Assembly (NCBI RefSeq): GCF_001667945.1
Contig: NZ_LZJK01000046.1
Coordinates: 62,001 to 126,000, forward strand
Source of the DNA: Mycolicibacter sinensis
GTDB lineage: Bacteria > Actinomycetota > Actinomycetes > Mycobacteriales > Mycobacteriaceae
DNA length: 64,000 nt
Direction of reading: 5' to 3'
The notes below the pieces were generated by a model. It searched no databases. It saw only the letters and a list, made by a program, of their open reading frames with translations, and was not told the DNA's origin. Both the position numbers and the translations under genes were made by a program. Position 1 is the stretch's first letter. Every line of letters starts with the position of its first letter. Positions 9,701 through 19,500 of the stretch are shown here, piece after piece.

Positions 9701-11175
9701 AGGTCCGGCGACTCGGTGCTGGACAGCTCAGCCGCCAGCTCCGAGCGCCCCTGAGTCAGCGCTTCGGCGGTGCGTGCCGACAGCAGCAGCACCTCGGGGC
9801 CGGGCTTGGGTGCGGCGCCCGCGGACTCGTCTGACCCGTCCTCGGGCCATTCCTCGACGATGACGTGCGCATTGGTGCCGCCCACCCCGAATGAGCTGAC
9901 CCCGGCGCGCCGGATGCCTTCGGCTTCCCACGGCCCGTACTCGCTGCGGATCCGGAACGGCCCGGAGTCCAGGTGCAGTTCCGGGTTGGGGCTGGTGTAG
10001 TGCAGGGTGCCGGGGATCGCCCGGTGCTTGAGGCACAGGATGGTCTTGATCAGGCTGGCGATGCCGGCCGCCGACTCCAGGTGCCCGATGTTGGACTTGA
10101 CCGAGCCCACGTAGCAGGGGCCGGGCCGCGCTTCCTCGGAGACGGCGAAAGCCTGTCGCAGGCCTTCGATTTCGATCGGATCGCCCAGCGGTGTGCCGGT
10201 GCCGTGCGACTCGACGTAGCTGATTGTGGCGGCGTCGACCTCGGACACCGCATGCGCTTCGGCGATCACGTCGGCCTGCCCGGCGGCGGTGGGCGCGGCA
10301 TAGGTCATCTTGGTGGCGCCGTCGTTGTTCAGCGCCGAGCCGCGAATCACCGCGTGGATGCGGTCACCGTCGTCGACGGCCGCCTCCAGCGACTTGAGCA
10401 CCACCACGCCGACACCGCTGGCGAAGATGGTGCCGTCGGCCCGCACGTCGAACGGCCGGCAATGCCCGGTCGACGAGACCATCGAACCCGGCTCGTGCCA
10501 GTAGCCGACGTGGTGCGGGATACGCAGCGACGAGCCGCCGGCCAGCGCCATGTCGCATTCGCCGTTGAGGATGCTCTGGCAGGCCAGGTGCACCGCGACC
10601 AGCGCCGAGGAGCAGGCCGTCTGCACCGACAGGGCCGGCCCGCGCAGGTTGAGCTGGTGGGCCACCCGGGTGGCCAGGTAGTCCTTGTCGTTCTGCAGCG
10701 ACAGGTTGACCATGTCGAAGCTGACGCCCTGGCCGAGGATGAGGTTCGGGTCGTAGTGCGACATCAGGTTGTGCAGCAGGTAGCCGCTGGTGGTGCTGGT
10801 GCCGTAGACGCCGACCGAACCCTCGAGCTCGCCGGGCCGGTAGCCGGCGTCCTCCAGGGCGTGCCAGGCGGTCTGCAGGAACAGCCGGTGCTGCGGGTCC
10901 ATGGTGCGCGCGGCCAGCGGGGTGAACCCGAAAAAGCCCGCGTCGAACTCCTCGATACCGTCCAGCAGCGCGGCCCGGCGCACGTAGTTGTGGTTGGCCA
11001 GCGCCTTGTCGGTCACCCCATTGGCACGCAGCTCCTCCTCGGAGAGCGTGACGATGGATTCGGTGCCGTTGCGCAGGTTGTCCCAGAACGCCGTCAGGGT
11101 GCGGGCGCCGGGAAACCGGCCGGCCATGCCCACGACCGCGATCGCATTGGCCGGCACTTCATTGTTGGTGCTCAC
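6775..11175 (-). CDS. ppsE: PKS E: PpsE-like synthase, KS-AT-ACP-condensation-like domain
   Basis: 1466 aa, close to PpsE (1488 aa). The GTG start overlaps the PKS D stop (GTGA). Domains: KS about 10-440 (Cys188, His324, His365); AT about 545-840 (GHSIG with Ser638; HAFH at 734-737, the malonyl-type signature); ACP about 930-1000 (Ser959 in GGDSL); then a condensation-like domain about 1015-1440. In that last domain N-H-H-D-A-L-R is the structural RHExLR motif, while the expected HHxxxDG reads L-H-A-M-V-G-D (1143-1149), so it may not be a normal catalyst. There is no KR, DH or ER. The ACP motif G-G-D-S-L is the peptidyl-carrier style seen in PpsE. In PDIM synthesis PpsE performs the last extension and the chain is released with TesA. 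This is the least rearranged synthase of the locus. Confidence 0.88.
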   Translation of the reverse strand: MSTNNEVPANAIAVVGMAGRFPGARTLTAFWDNLRNGTESIVTLSEEELRANGVTDKALANHNYVRRAALLDGIEEFDAGFFGFTPLAARTMDPQHRLFLQTAWHALEDAGYRPGELEGSVGVYGTSTTSGYLLHNLMSHYDPNLILGQGVSFDMVNLSLQNDKDYLATRVAHQLNLRGPALSVQTACSSALVAVHLACQSILNGECDMALAGGSSLRIPHHVGYWHEPGSMVSSTGHCRPFDVRADGTIFASGVGVVVLKSLEAAVDDGDRIHAVIRGSALNNDGATKMTYAAPTAAGQADVIAEAHAVSEVDAATISYVESHGTGTPLGDPIEIEGLRQAFAVSEEARPGPCYVGSVKSNIGHLESAAGIASLIKTILCLKHRAIPGTLHYTSPNPELHLDSGPFRIRSEYGPWEAEGIRRAGVSSFGVGGTNAHVIVEEWPEDGSDESAGAAPKPGPEVLLLSARTAEALTQGRSELAAELSSTESPDLHDVAYTLAGRHPHNLRLAAVVADRADAATVLAAEESENVFIGEGLDVAGDATDRVVFLFPGQGAQHIGMARGLYDSEPVFAEYFDRCVAGFDAELGFDLRAMIFDGTSRDLERTDRTQPALFTVEYALAKLIESYGVRPAALVGHSIGEYAAATVAGVFDLDTAIKVVAMRARLMHAAPRGVMVAVPLSPDAVGTYLTGDVDLAAVNDPDGCVVAGSEEAIREFSAALKQAGINARRVRTSHAFHSRLMESMIPEFTGFLSRQTLHEPKIPLLSNLTGTHMAASEATNPATWARSVRATVRFADEIDTLLNEPNRVLVEVGPGATLTASAARHPKFAGGHRTVRLMRHHAQNRDDRDAFLLALGQLWAAGIEVDFSPLRGDYQPKRVTVPGYPFERQRHWLEHNAGATWVSGGAAGAPTPNGQVGADGAGGAAGPSMEATLQRIWAVCLGVGSVETNANFFDIGGDSLVAISVAMAASHEGLDLTPQDLYDNPTVSALAKALTARYAAGGLARQSPGCDVEHPPVPPNITYFLENGVRDHGHWRIPLILRLRPEVSVDDVRSVLTAVVNHHDALRLRVTERAGTWEQHIAEPGDFGEISTHALPEGLTAEHDAVRTMLAEHIREQDLSTAPLTALYIRGSAGDVCYLGLSLHAMVGDEASRDILLTDIFTAFGQRLAGNDIELAPVGVGWAEWSQRCAGLATHPAVVESREYWLRATKSATLRLGAEVAEPPAAADLCKLTSALAAADTSEIDDARRRLRLPINEILLAGLSRAVASAVGEGTVAVDMGGAGRSVLKPDVDLRRTVGWFTTVYPVALSCSTDATAGARQLLDEIHETLGGVPHYGIGYGLLRYVYAPTARLFGSVAPADIHFSYVGAIPELPSAGDAPVQFDPDIAMPVREALPGLGHALELRAYRTAGVLHLDWWYDSRRIEESVVRGIVDGFSTAVMELVREAIAEDEVESADDEMALVELS

Positions 11176-14100
11176 GTTCGGTCTCCTACTTTTCGCCGCG
11201 CCGCCGCCCGTTGCCGTGCCGCGGCACGCTGCTGGGCCCGGCCCCGAACACCGTCGCCGGCGCCGTCTGCATTCTCCGGCGCAGCGAGGCCGAGTTGGCG
11301 GGTCAGGTCGGCTGCCAGATCGGTCAATGAGGCGCCCTGCAGCAGCAGCGCCACCGGGGGCTCCACCCCGAAGTCGCCGCGGACGGTGTTGCGGATACGC
11401 ACCGCCATCAGCGAGTCCATACCGAGCTCGGTCAGCGGACGGGCAGGGTCGATGGCACTGTCCTTCGGGTAGCCCATGATGGCCATGATCCGCGAACCCA
11501 ACCGTGCCACAACCGCTTTGGCGGCCTCGGCGGCGTCGAGCTGCTTGAGCCCGTCCGGACCCGGCCAGTCGTCGTCCTCGTCATCGAGGTCGAGCTCTTC
11601 GGCCAGGGTGGCGAAGTACCCGAGTTGCTGCAGTTCCGGGAAGGCCGCGGCCACCCGGTCCAGGCGCAGCCGCGCCACCCCGACCCGGGACAGGTCGCCG
11701 CCGAGGATCGCCTCCAGCGCCTCCATGCCCTCGTCGGGGTTGATCGGGTCGAGCGCGCTGAACTTGAGCTCCTGGGCGACACCGACGCCGGACCACTGGC
11801 CCCAGTTGATGGTGATCGCCGGCAGCCCGGCCGCCCGCCGCCACGCCACCAGGCCGTCCAGCCAGGCGCTGGCCGCGGCGTAGGACGCCTGACCGGGCGC
11901 CCCCAGCAACGAGGAGGTCGAGGAGAACCCGACCCACCAGTCCAGTTCCTTCCCGGCGGTCGCGACGTGCAGGCGCAGTGCCGCCGCGGCCTTGGGCGCC
12001 CACACCCGGTCGAGGGTCTCCTTGTCGATGCCGACCACGATCTGGTCGTCGATGACTGCGGCACCGTGGATGACACCGCGCAGCGTCAGCCCGCTCTCCT
12101 CCGCGGCGGCAACCAGGCTCTCGGCCACCCCCGGCGCGGCGAGATCGCCGGAGACGACCGCGATCTGGGCCCGTTGTTCGAGCTCGGCGAGCACGGCACG
12201 CTGCGCCTCCGACGGCTGGGAACGGCTGTTGAGCACGATCCGCGCGGCGCCGTGGTCGACCAGCCACCGGGCGACGACCAGCCCGATGCCGCCCAGGCCG
12301 CCGGTGAGCACGTAGGCCCCGTCGGACCGGACGGTCGGGGCGCCGGTGGCGGTCAGGGTGGCCCGCTTGAGCCGTTCGGCGTAGCGCTTGTCGCCACGCC
12401 AGGCCACCACGTCGTCGGTGCTCGCCAAGCCCAGCTCGGTGATCAGCGCGGCCACCGGCTCGGCCGAGGCATCCAGGTCCACCACGCCGGTGTGCAGGTC
12501 CGGATGCTCGTAGGCCAGCACCCGCACCAGGCCCTTGAGGGCGCAGATCGACGGGTCGCCGGGTTCGTCGACACCCACGGTCAGACCATTGCGGCCGACC
12601 AGCCACAGCCGGGGCGCGGTGCCGTGCCAGCCGGAGACGACGGTGCGCACCGTCGACGCGACCGCCCAGGCCAGATCGCGGCCGCGAACGGCTACATCGC
12701 CCGGGGTCTCGTCGAAGGGGGTGGCGGAAGGCACGACGAGCACCCCGACCGGGGGCAGGTCCGGGTCGTCGGCGGTCCGGGAGAACGCCTCGCGCACCGC
12801 GGGCTCACTCCGCAGGTCCGCGGTGATCACCCGGCGCCGCTCTGAGGCAAACCGGGCCGCGAAATCCGCTGCGAACGTTTCGGCTTCGGAGCCGTCGGTC
12901 AACACCAGCCAGCTGCCGTCGGCGGCGGCAGGGGGCTGGGCGGGCGCGGAAACGTCGACCCAGTCGGTGTCGAAGATCTTCTGGGTCAGCGGCAGCGGCA
13001 CCGTGCGGCGCTGCACCCGCTGCAGGTAGATCCCGCCGAGTTCGGCGGTGATCGTCCCGGTCTCGTCGGTCAGGGTGACCCGCCCCAGGATGCCGCCGTC
13101 GTCGTGGCTCACCACCTCGGCGTGGCCGCGGGCCCGCCGGCCCACGTCGCCGAAGACCCTAATGGTCTCCACGGCGACCGGAAGGTAGGTGGCTTCCTCG
13201 GAACCGGCGCCCGACCCGGTCAGCGATTCCTCGGGCAGCGCGGCGGCCAGGCACTGCAGCGCGGCGTCGAGCATCACCGGGTGGATCCGGTAGCTGCGGT
13301 GTGCGGTGGCCTCGTCGGGCAGCACGATCTCGGCTTCGGAGGCGCCGCCGGGCTTGCGGACGATCCGGGTCAGCGCGGCGAACGCCGGCCCGTGCTGCAG
13401 ACCGGTGCGGCGCAGCGCGGTGTACAGGTCCGCCGGTGACAGCGCCGTGCCGCCGGCAGCGGCCGGCGGGCGCTCGGCCGGGGTGGCCGCTTGCGCGGCC
13501 GCGGCCCGGGCGACGGCGTGGCGCGACCAGGTGCCGCCGGGCGCGCGGGAATGGATCTCGACCCGCAGCTCCTCGGAACCGTCGCCCTCGTGCAGCAGCC
13601 GAGTCGTCACCTCGGTCCGGTCGTCGACGCGGAGCATCTGTTCGACCTCGACGCGGTCCACGGCGACCGCCGACGGGGGCAGTCCCAGGGCCTCGCCGGC
13701 CGCGGCCAGCGCCATCTCGGCGAAGCCGGTGGCCGGCATCACGACCTGGCCGTGCACCTTGTGATGCGCCATCCACGCGACGATGTCGGTGCCCACGTCG
13801 GCCTGCCAGACGTGGCCGTGGCCGGCCGGCAGCTCGACGTGCACGCCCAGCAACGGATGCGCGTCGGCCGAGTGCCGGTTGGCGGCGGTTGCGCCCGCCC
13901 AGTACCGCACATGCTGCCAGGGCCGTGACGGCAGGTCGGCGCGCCCACGACCGCCGTCGGGTTGCGGTGCGTCGGCCGACGGCGGTGCCACCGTCGCCAG
14001 GTTGGTGTGGAAGCTCAGTGCCTCCGGCTGGTCGCGCAGCAGGGTGCCGGCCACGACGTGATCGCCCGAAGGCCGCGCCGACTCCAGGTTCCCGTTGATG

Positions 14101-16589
14101 GCGTGCGACAGCAGGGGGTGCGGACTGACCTCGATGAAGCTGGCGTGACCGGCCGCGGCCGCGGTGACGGCCTGGCTGAACCGCACCGGGTTGCGCAGGT
14201 TATGCACCCAGTAGTCGGCGTCGAAAGCCGGTGTGTCGCTGCCCGTTTGGCCGACGGTGCTGATCAGTGGGATCTTCGGGGCGGTCGGCGCCAAATCGGC
14301 CAGCGCGGTGCGCAGCTCGCCCAGGATCGGGTCCACGGTGGGGTGATGCGATGCCACGTCCACCTCGACGCGGCGGGCGAGTTTGCCCTGGGCGTCGACC
14401 ACCGCGACCACCGCGTCGACCTGATCGGGCGGGCCGGCGATCACGGTCTGTTGCGGTGCGGCGTACACCGCCACGGTGATGTCGGGATGCTCGGCGATGG
14501 CCGCCTCGACTGCGCCCGAATCGAGCTCCAGCAGCGCCATCGCGCCCTGGCCGCTCAACCGGGCCATCAGCTTCGAGCGGGTGGCGATCACCTTCAGGCC
14601 GTCGGCCGGGCTCAGGGCACCGGCCACCACCGCGGCGGCCACCTCCCCCATCGAATGCCCGATCACCGCGTCCGGCTCGACGCCGTGGGAGCGCCACAGC
14701 GCGGTCAACGCCAGCTGCATGCCCACCAGCACCGGCTGGATCCGGTCGATGCCGACCACCGGCTCACCGGATTCGAGGACCTGACGCAGCGAGAACCCGA
14801 CCTGCGCCACGAAGTCCGGCTCCAGCTCATCGACGGCGGCGGCGAACGCCGGCTCGTCGGCCAGCAGTTGACGGCCCATACCGGCCCACTGCGACCCCTG
14901 GCCCGAGTACAAGAACACGGTGCCCTTGCCGCCCCGGGCGGCGCGCGTGCCGACCACCCCGGGTGCCGGGTAGCCGCCCGCGACCGCCCGCAGTCCGGCG
15001 ATCGCCTGCTCGGTGTCGCGCGCGCAGACGGTGGCGAACTTGGCGTAGCGGCTGCGGTGGTAGTTGAGGGTGTTGGCGACATCGGCCAGCGGCACCTCGG
15101 CGCCGGGGCCGGCCATCCAATCAGCGAGGGTCGCGGCCCAGGCCGCCACCCGCTGCTCGGTTTTGCCCGAGACCACCAGCGTGGTCACCGGATCGGAGGG
15201 AGCCGGGCCGGGGACCGGCTCCGGGCCCTGCTCGAGCACCACGTGCGCGTTCGTGCCGCCCAGCCCGAACGACGACACCGCGGCACGGCGCGGGCCCTCG
15301 GCCGCCGGCCAGGGTGTCATCTCGGTGGGGACGAACAGCCGCGTCGGGGACGGGTCGATCGCCGGGTTCCACTTGGAGAAGTGCAGGTTCGGCGGGATCT
15401 GCCCCCGCTGCACCGCCAGCGCGGCCTTGATGAATCCGGCGATGCCGGCGGCGGCCTCCAGGTGGCCGATGTTGGTCTTGACGGCACCGAGTGCGCAGCG
15501 GTCAGCGCCGCGCCCGTACACCTCCGCGAGCGCCTCGAATTCGATCGGGTCGCCCAAACCCGTTCCGGTGCCGTGGGTTTCGATGAGGTTCACCGAACTC
15601 GCCGCGACGTCGGCGCTGCGCAGCGCACGCGTGATCGCGTCACTTTGGGCGATGGTGTTCGGCGCGGTCAGCCCGTTGGACCTGCCGTCGGAGTTGACCG
15701 CCGAACCGCGCACCACCGCCACCACCCGGTCACCGTCGCGGATGGCGTCGGCGAGGCGCTTGAGCACCACGATCCCGGCGCCCTCGCCGCGGACGAACCC
15801 GTCGGCCCCCGCATCGAAGGTGTGGCACCGGCCGCGCGGTGACAGCATGCCCCACTTGGCCATGGCGATCTGGGTCTCCGGCCGCAGGATGAGGCTGACC
15901 CCGCCGGCCAGCGCCAGGTCGCTCTCGCGCAACCGCAGGCTCTGGCAGGCCATGTGGATGGTGACCAGCGACGATGAGCACGCCGAGTCCATGGCGACCG
16001 CCGGCCCGCGCAGGCCCAGCAGGTAGGCGATCCGGCCGACGGCGACGGCGTGGGCGTTGCCGGTGGCTGAGTAACCGTCGATCGCGTTCGGGTTGGAAGC
16101 CGAAATCCCTTGGTATTCGGTGTAATACACACCCATCATCACCGCAGAGCGGATGCCGGAGAGTCGTTCCGGAGACATCCCGGCGTGCTCGAGCGCCTCC
16201 CAGGCCACCTCCAGCATCAGCCGCTGCTGGGGGTCCATCGCCTCGGCCTCGCGCGGCGAGATCCCGAAGAAGTCGGCGTCGAAACCGGCGACATCGGAGA
16301 TGAACCCGCCCCACTTCGATGACATCCGACCCGGCGCCAGCGGATCCGGGTCGTAGTACTCGTCGGCATCCCAACGGTCCGGGGGGATTTCGGTGATGGC
16401 GTCGCGGCCGTTCGCCAGCAGGTCCCAGTAGGCTTCCGGGCCCGAGGCGTCGCCGGGGAACCGGCAGCCGATCCCGACCACCGCGATCGGTTCGGCGGCG
16501 GCGATCCGCGACGCCTTCTCGAACTGCTCGGTGAGCGCCCCCCGCTTGTCGGCACCCATCGCCGACATCCTGTTGAAGATCGTCGTCAT
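11172..16589 (-). CDS. PKS D: KS-AT-DH-KR-ACP synthase, PpsD-like tail with PpsB-like head
   Basis: 1805 aa (PpsD 1827). ATG 16589 overlaps the PKS C stop (TGATG). KS about 32-455 (Cys204, His339, His376). AT about 555-860 (GHSMG, Ser646; VASH 745-748 instead of HAFH). DH about 910-1190 with an intact HxxxGxxxxP (His943, Gly947, Pro952) and acidic partner Asp1108. KR about 1400-1600 (TGGLGGIG, Ser1557, Tyr1570; I-D-D near 1515 resembles the LDD motif of B-type KRs). ACP about 1690-1765 (Ser1726 in GMDSL). The C-terminal tail [15 protein letters not shown] resembles PpsD. The N-terminal linker and KS ([18 protein letters not shown]) recall PpsB more than PpsD as I remember those sequences; this needs alignment. 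Both reductive domains look active, so it should leave a double bond. Confidence 0.85.
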   Translation of the reverse strand: MTTIFNRMSAMGADKRGALTEQFEKASRIAAAEPIAVVGIGCRFPGDASGPEAYWDLLANGRDAITEIPPDRWDADEYYDPDPLAPGRMSSKWGGFISDVAGFDADFFGISPREAEAMDPQQRLMLEVAWEALEHAGMSPERLSGIRSAVMMGVYYTEYQGISASNPNAIDGYSATGNAHAVAVGRIAYLLGLRGPAVAMDSACSSSLVTIHMACQSLRLRESDLALAGGVSLILRPETQIAMAKWGMLSPRGRCHTFDAGADGFVRGEGAGIVVLKRLADAIRDGDRVVAVVRGSAVNSDGRSNGLTAPNTIAQSDAITRALRSADVAASSVNLIETHGTGTGLGDPIEFEALAEVYGRGADRCALGAVKTNIGHLEAAAGIAGFIKAALAVQRGQIPPNLHFSKWNPAIDPSPTRLFVPTEMTPWPAAEGPRRAAVSSFGLGGTNAHVVLEQGPEPVPGPAPSDPVTTLVVSGKTEQRVAAWAATLADWMAGPGAEVPLADVANTLNYHRSRYAKFATVCARDTEQAIAGLRAVAGGYPAPGVVGTRAARGGKGTVFLYSGQGSQWAGMGRQLLADEPAFAAAVDELEPDFVAQVGFSLRQVLESGEPVVGIDRIQPVLVGMQLALTALWRSHGVEPDAVIGHSMGEVAAAVVAGALSPADGLKVIATRSKLMARLSGQGAMALLELDSGAVEAAIAEHPDITVAVYAAPQQTVIAGPPDQVDAVVAVVDAQGKLARRVEVDVASHHPTVDPILGELRTALADLAPTAPKIPLISTVGQTGSDTPAFDADYWVHNLRNPVRFSQAVTAAAAGHASFIEVSPHPLLSHAINGNLESARPSGDHVVAGTLLRDQPEALSFHTNLATVAPPSADAPQPDGGRGRADLPSRPWQHVRYWAGATAANRHSADAHPLLGVHVELPAGHGHVWQADVGTDIVAWMAHHKVHGQVVMPATGFAEMALAAAGEALGLPPSAVAVDRVEVEQMLRVDDRTEVTTRLLHEGDGSEELRVEIHSRAPGGTWSRHAVARAAAAQAATPAERPPAAAGGTALSPADLYTALRRTGLQHGPAFAALTRIVRKPGGASEAEIVLPDEATAHRSYRIHPVMLDAALQCLAAALPEESLTGSGAGSEEATYLPVAVETIRVFGDVGRRARGHAEVVSHDDGGILGRVTLTDETGTITAELGGIYLQRVQRRTVPLPLTQKIFDTDWVDVSAPAQPPAAADGSWLVLTDGSEAETFAADFAARFASERRRVITADLRSEPAVREAFSRTADDPDLPPVGVLVVPSATPFDETPGDVAVRGRDLAWAVASTVRTVVSGWHGTAPRLWLVGRNGLTVGVDEPGDPSICALKGLVRVLAYEHPDLHTGVVDLDASAEPVAALITELGLASTDDVVAWRGDKRYAERLKRATLTATGAPTVRSDGAYVLTGGLGGIGLVVARWLVDHGAARIVLNSRSQPSEAQRAVLAELEQRAQIAVVSGDLAAPGVAESLVAAAEESGLTLRGVIHGAAVIDDQIVVGIDKETLDRVWAPKAAAALRLHVATAGKELDWWVGFSSTSSLLGAPGQASYAAASAWLDGLVAWRRAAGLPAITINWGQWSGVGVAQELKFSALDPINPDEGMEALEAILGGDLSRVGVARLRLDRVAAAFPELQQLGYFATLAEELDLDDEDDDWPGPDGLKQLDAAEAAKAVVARLGSRIMAIMGYPKDSAIDPARPLTELGMDSLMAVRIRNTVRGDFGVEPPVALLLQGASLTDLAADLTRQLGLAAPENADGAGDGVRGRAQQRAAARQRAAARRKVGDRT

Positions 16590-19500
16590 CAGAAACTACC
16601 GCTCTCGCTCCCGGTCGATGCCGACTCGACCTGATCGAACAACTCGTCCAGCACACCGCCGGAGGAGTCGAACGTCAGATGACCGTCGTCTTGGGCTGCG
16701 TCGTCCTGTGGGGCGTACCGGGATGCCAGCAATCCCACCAGATGCGTCGCCAAAGCTGAAATGCTGGGGTGATTCCACAGCATTGACGCCGACAAATCCA
16801 CCCCCACCAGCTGCTGTGTCTCTTTCAGGACCGTCATCGCGATCATCGAATCCAGGCCCATCTCCGGGAACGGCTGGTCCACGTCGACCGCTGCCGCCGA
16901 TGTCCGGAGCTCGCGCGCAAGAATAGCCTGCAGCCTGACCACCAGCTCATCGCGTCGCTTGTCGGCGGGAATCTGCGACCAGTCCGGGGCGCCCGCCGAC
17001 GGGTCTGCGGTGCCGCTGGTTGCCTGCCCACCCGCCTCGGCGGCACCGAGCGTCGCGCCCGCACCGACCAGGTCCTCGAAGAAGGTCAGGTCGCCGAACT
17101 CCGGTGAGGTGGCCACCGCACGGTCGATGCGCAGCCGTCCCACCCCGATCCGGGGGAAGTCGGCGCCGAGCACCGCGTCCAGCGCCTCGACACCTTCGTC
17201 GGGGCTGATCGGATCCAGCACGCTCAGTGTCATCGAGCGTCCCAGGCCCACGTCGGACCACTGGCCCCAGTTGATGGCGGTGGCCGGCAAGCCGGACGCG
17301 TGCCGCCAGCTCATCAGGGCGTCGAGCCAGGCGTTGGAGGTGGCATAGCCCAGCTGGCCGGGCAGGCCCAGCAAGGCGGCCATCGAGGAGAACCCCACCC
17401 ACCAGTCGAGCTGGCGGTCCACCGTGGCGGCGTGCAGCTGGGCCGCGCCGGCGGCCTTGGCCGCCCAGACGCTCTCCAGGCTCTCCGGGGTTACCGCCGT
17501 GACGAGGCCGTCGCCGAGCACACCGGCCGCGTGTACGACGCCGCGCAGGGGCCGGCCGGTCTCCTCGGCGGCAGCGACCAGGCGCTGCGCCACCCCGGGC
17601 GAACTGATGTCACCGGCGACGAAGGCCACCTCGGTCTGCGCGGCCAGCTGGTCGAGTACGGCGCGCTGCTGCGGCGAGGGCTCGCTGCGGCCGTTGAGCA
17701 CGATCCGCCCGGCGCCGCGCGACGCCAGCCAGCGTGCCACCACGGTGCCCAGCCCGCCGAGACCGCCGGTGAGCAGATAGGAGCCGTCGGCGCGCACCGT
17801 GGCCTGCGCGGTGTCGCCGGTTGCGTCGAACGTCGCCCGGGTGAGTCGTTCGGTGCGGCGCTGCCGGCCACGCCAGGCGATGACGTCGTCGCGCAGCGGG
17901 GCGCCGAGTTCGGCCAGCATGGTGTCGGCCAGGGTGTCGAGGTCCTCGTCGGCATCCAGGTCGACCAGGGTCGTACCCAGGTCCGGTTCGTCGGCCAGCA
18001 CCCGGGCCAGTTCACCGGGGAATCGCCAGGTGCGGACCACACCCTTGAGCGCACCGATGGCCGGGTCGCCCGGTTCGGCGGCTCCGACGGCCAGCCCGCC
18101 GCGGCTGACCAGCCACAGCCGCGCGCCCGGTGCGCCCGCCCAGCCCTCGACTGCCGCCCGGGCCGCGGTCGACGCCGTCCAGATGAGGTCGCGGGCACGG
18201 GCCAGCGCCTGCGGGTCGGCGACATCGCGGCTCCGCCGTCCGAGGAACACCACGATGCCGGCCGGGGGGTGCGCGGGATCGGCACCGGCTTGCGCGACCG
18301 CCTCGGTCAGCGCCGGCTGGTCGGCGAACGGACCGGTGACGACCTTGCGGTTCGGGGCGGCCAGCCGGGCGGCGAATGCCGCCGCCAGGCCCTCGGCGTC
18401 GGCGTCCGGTTCCGCGAGCAGCAGCCAGCTGCCGTCGGCGGCAGCGGAGGGTTCCGGCGCGTCGGAGGTGATCCATTCGGTGGCGAAGATCTTCTGCTCC
18501 AGCGGCACCCGCAGCGAGCGGGGGTCGAGCGGACGCAGTTCGATGCCGGTGAGGTCGGCCAGCGTGGTGCCCACATCGTCGGTCAGCACCACGCGGCCGA
18601 CGACGGTGTCATCGGCCGAGCTCGGCTCGACGGTCACCTCGGTATGGCAACGCACCTGGCGCCCGACAGGTGCGAACACCCGCACCACGCCCACCGCCGT
18701 CGGCGCATAACCGAGGGCTCCGGCGTCCGCGTCGGGAATCGCGGCCAGTTGCCGCAGCGCGGCGTCGAGTAGCGCCGGGTGCAGCTGGTATGCCGGATGG
18801 GTGGCGACGTCATCCGGCAGGGTGAGCACGGTTCGTCCCGGCGGCGCATCGACCGTCTGCTGCACCGGGCTGATCTCGGCGACCGCATACCGCGACCAGG
18901 CTTCACCGCGAGCTCGGGCGTGGATCTCGATCCGGGGCTGGGCATCGGCGTCGCTGAGCTGGGTGGTGACCTGCATCCCGCCGTCGAGCACCAGTGGCTG
19001 CTCGATCTGTAGGCCGGTCACGCAGATCGATGCGGCGGGCGTGGCGAGGCCTTGGCTGCCCGCCGCCAACGCCATCTCGATCAGGGCTGCCGCCGGCAGC
19101 ACCGCCTGGTCCTGAACCCGGTGCTCGGCCAGCCACGGCATCGCTTCGGCGCTCAGGTCGGTCTGCCAGATGTGGTCGCCGCCGGTGAGCATCTCGACGT
19201 GCGCACCGAGCAGCGGGTGGACGTCGGGTGTCTGGCCGGTACGGGACGGCGCGGTGATCCAGTGCTGGGTGTGTTGCCATGGGGCGGTGGGCAATTCGGC
19301 GAAGCCCCCGGCCTTGCTGCCGCTGGCGCCGAGGCCGAGTTCGGCGAGTTGAAGGTGGAAGCTCAGGGTTTCGTCGTCGCCCCTGCGCAAGGTCGACGCC
19401 ACCGTGGCCGGTTCGCCGGCGGCCGCCTCGACCGTCTCGATGATCGAGTGTGTCAACAGCGGGTGCGGGCTGATCTCGATGAACGTGGCGTGGTCGTGTG

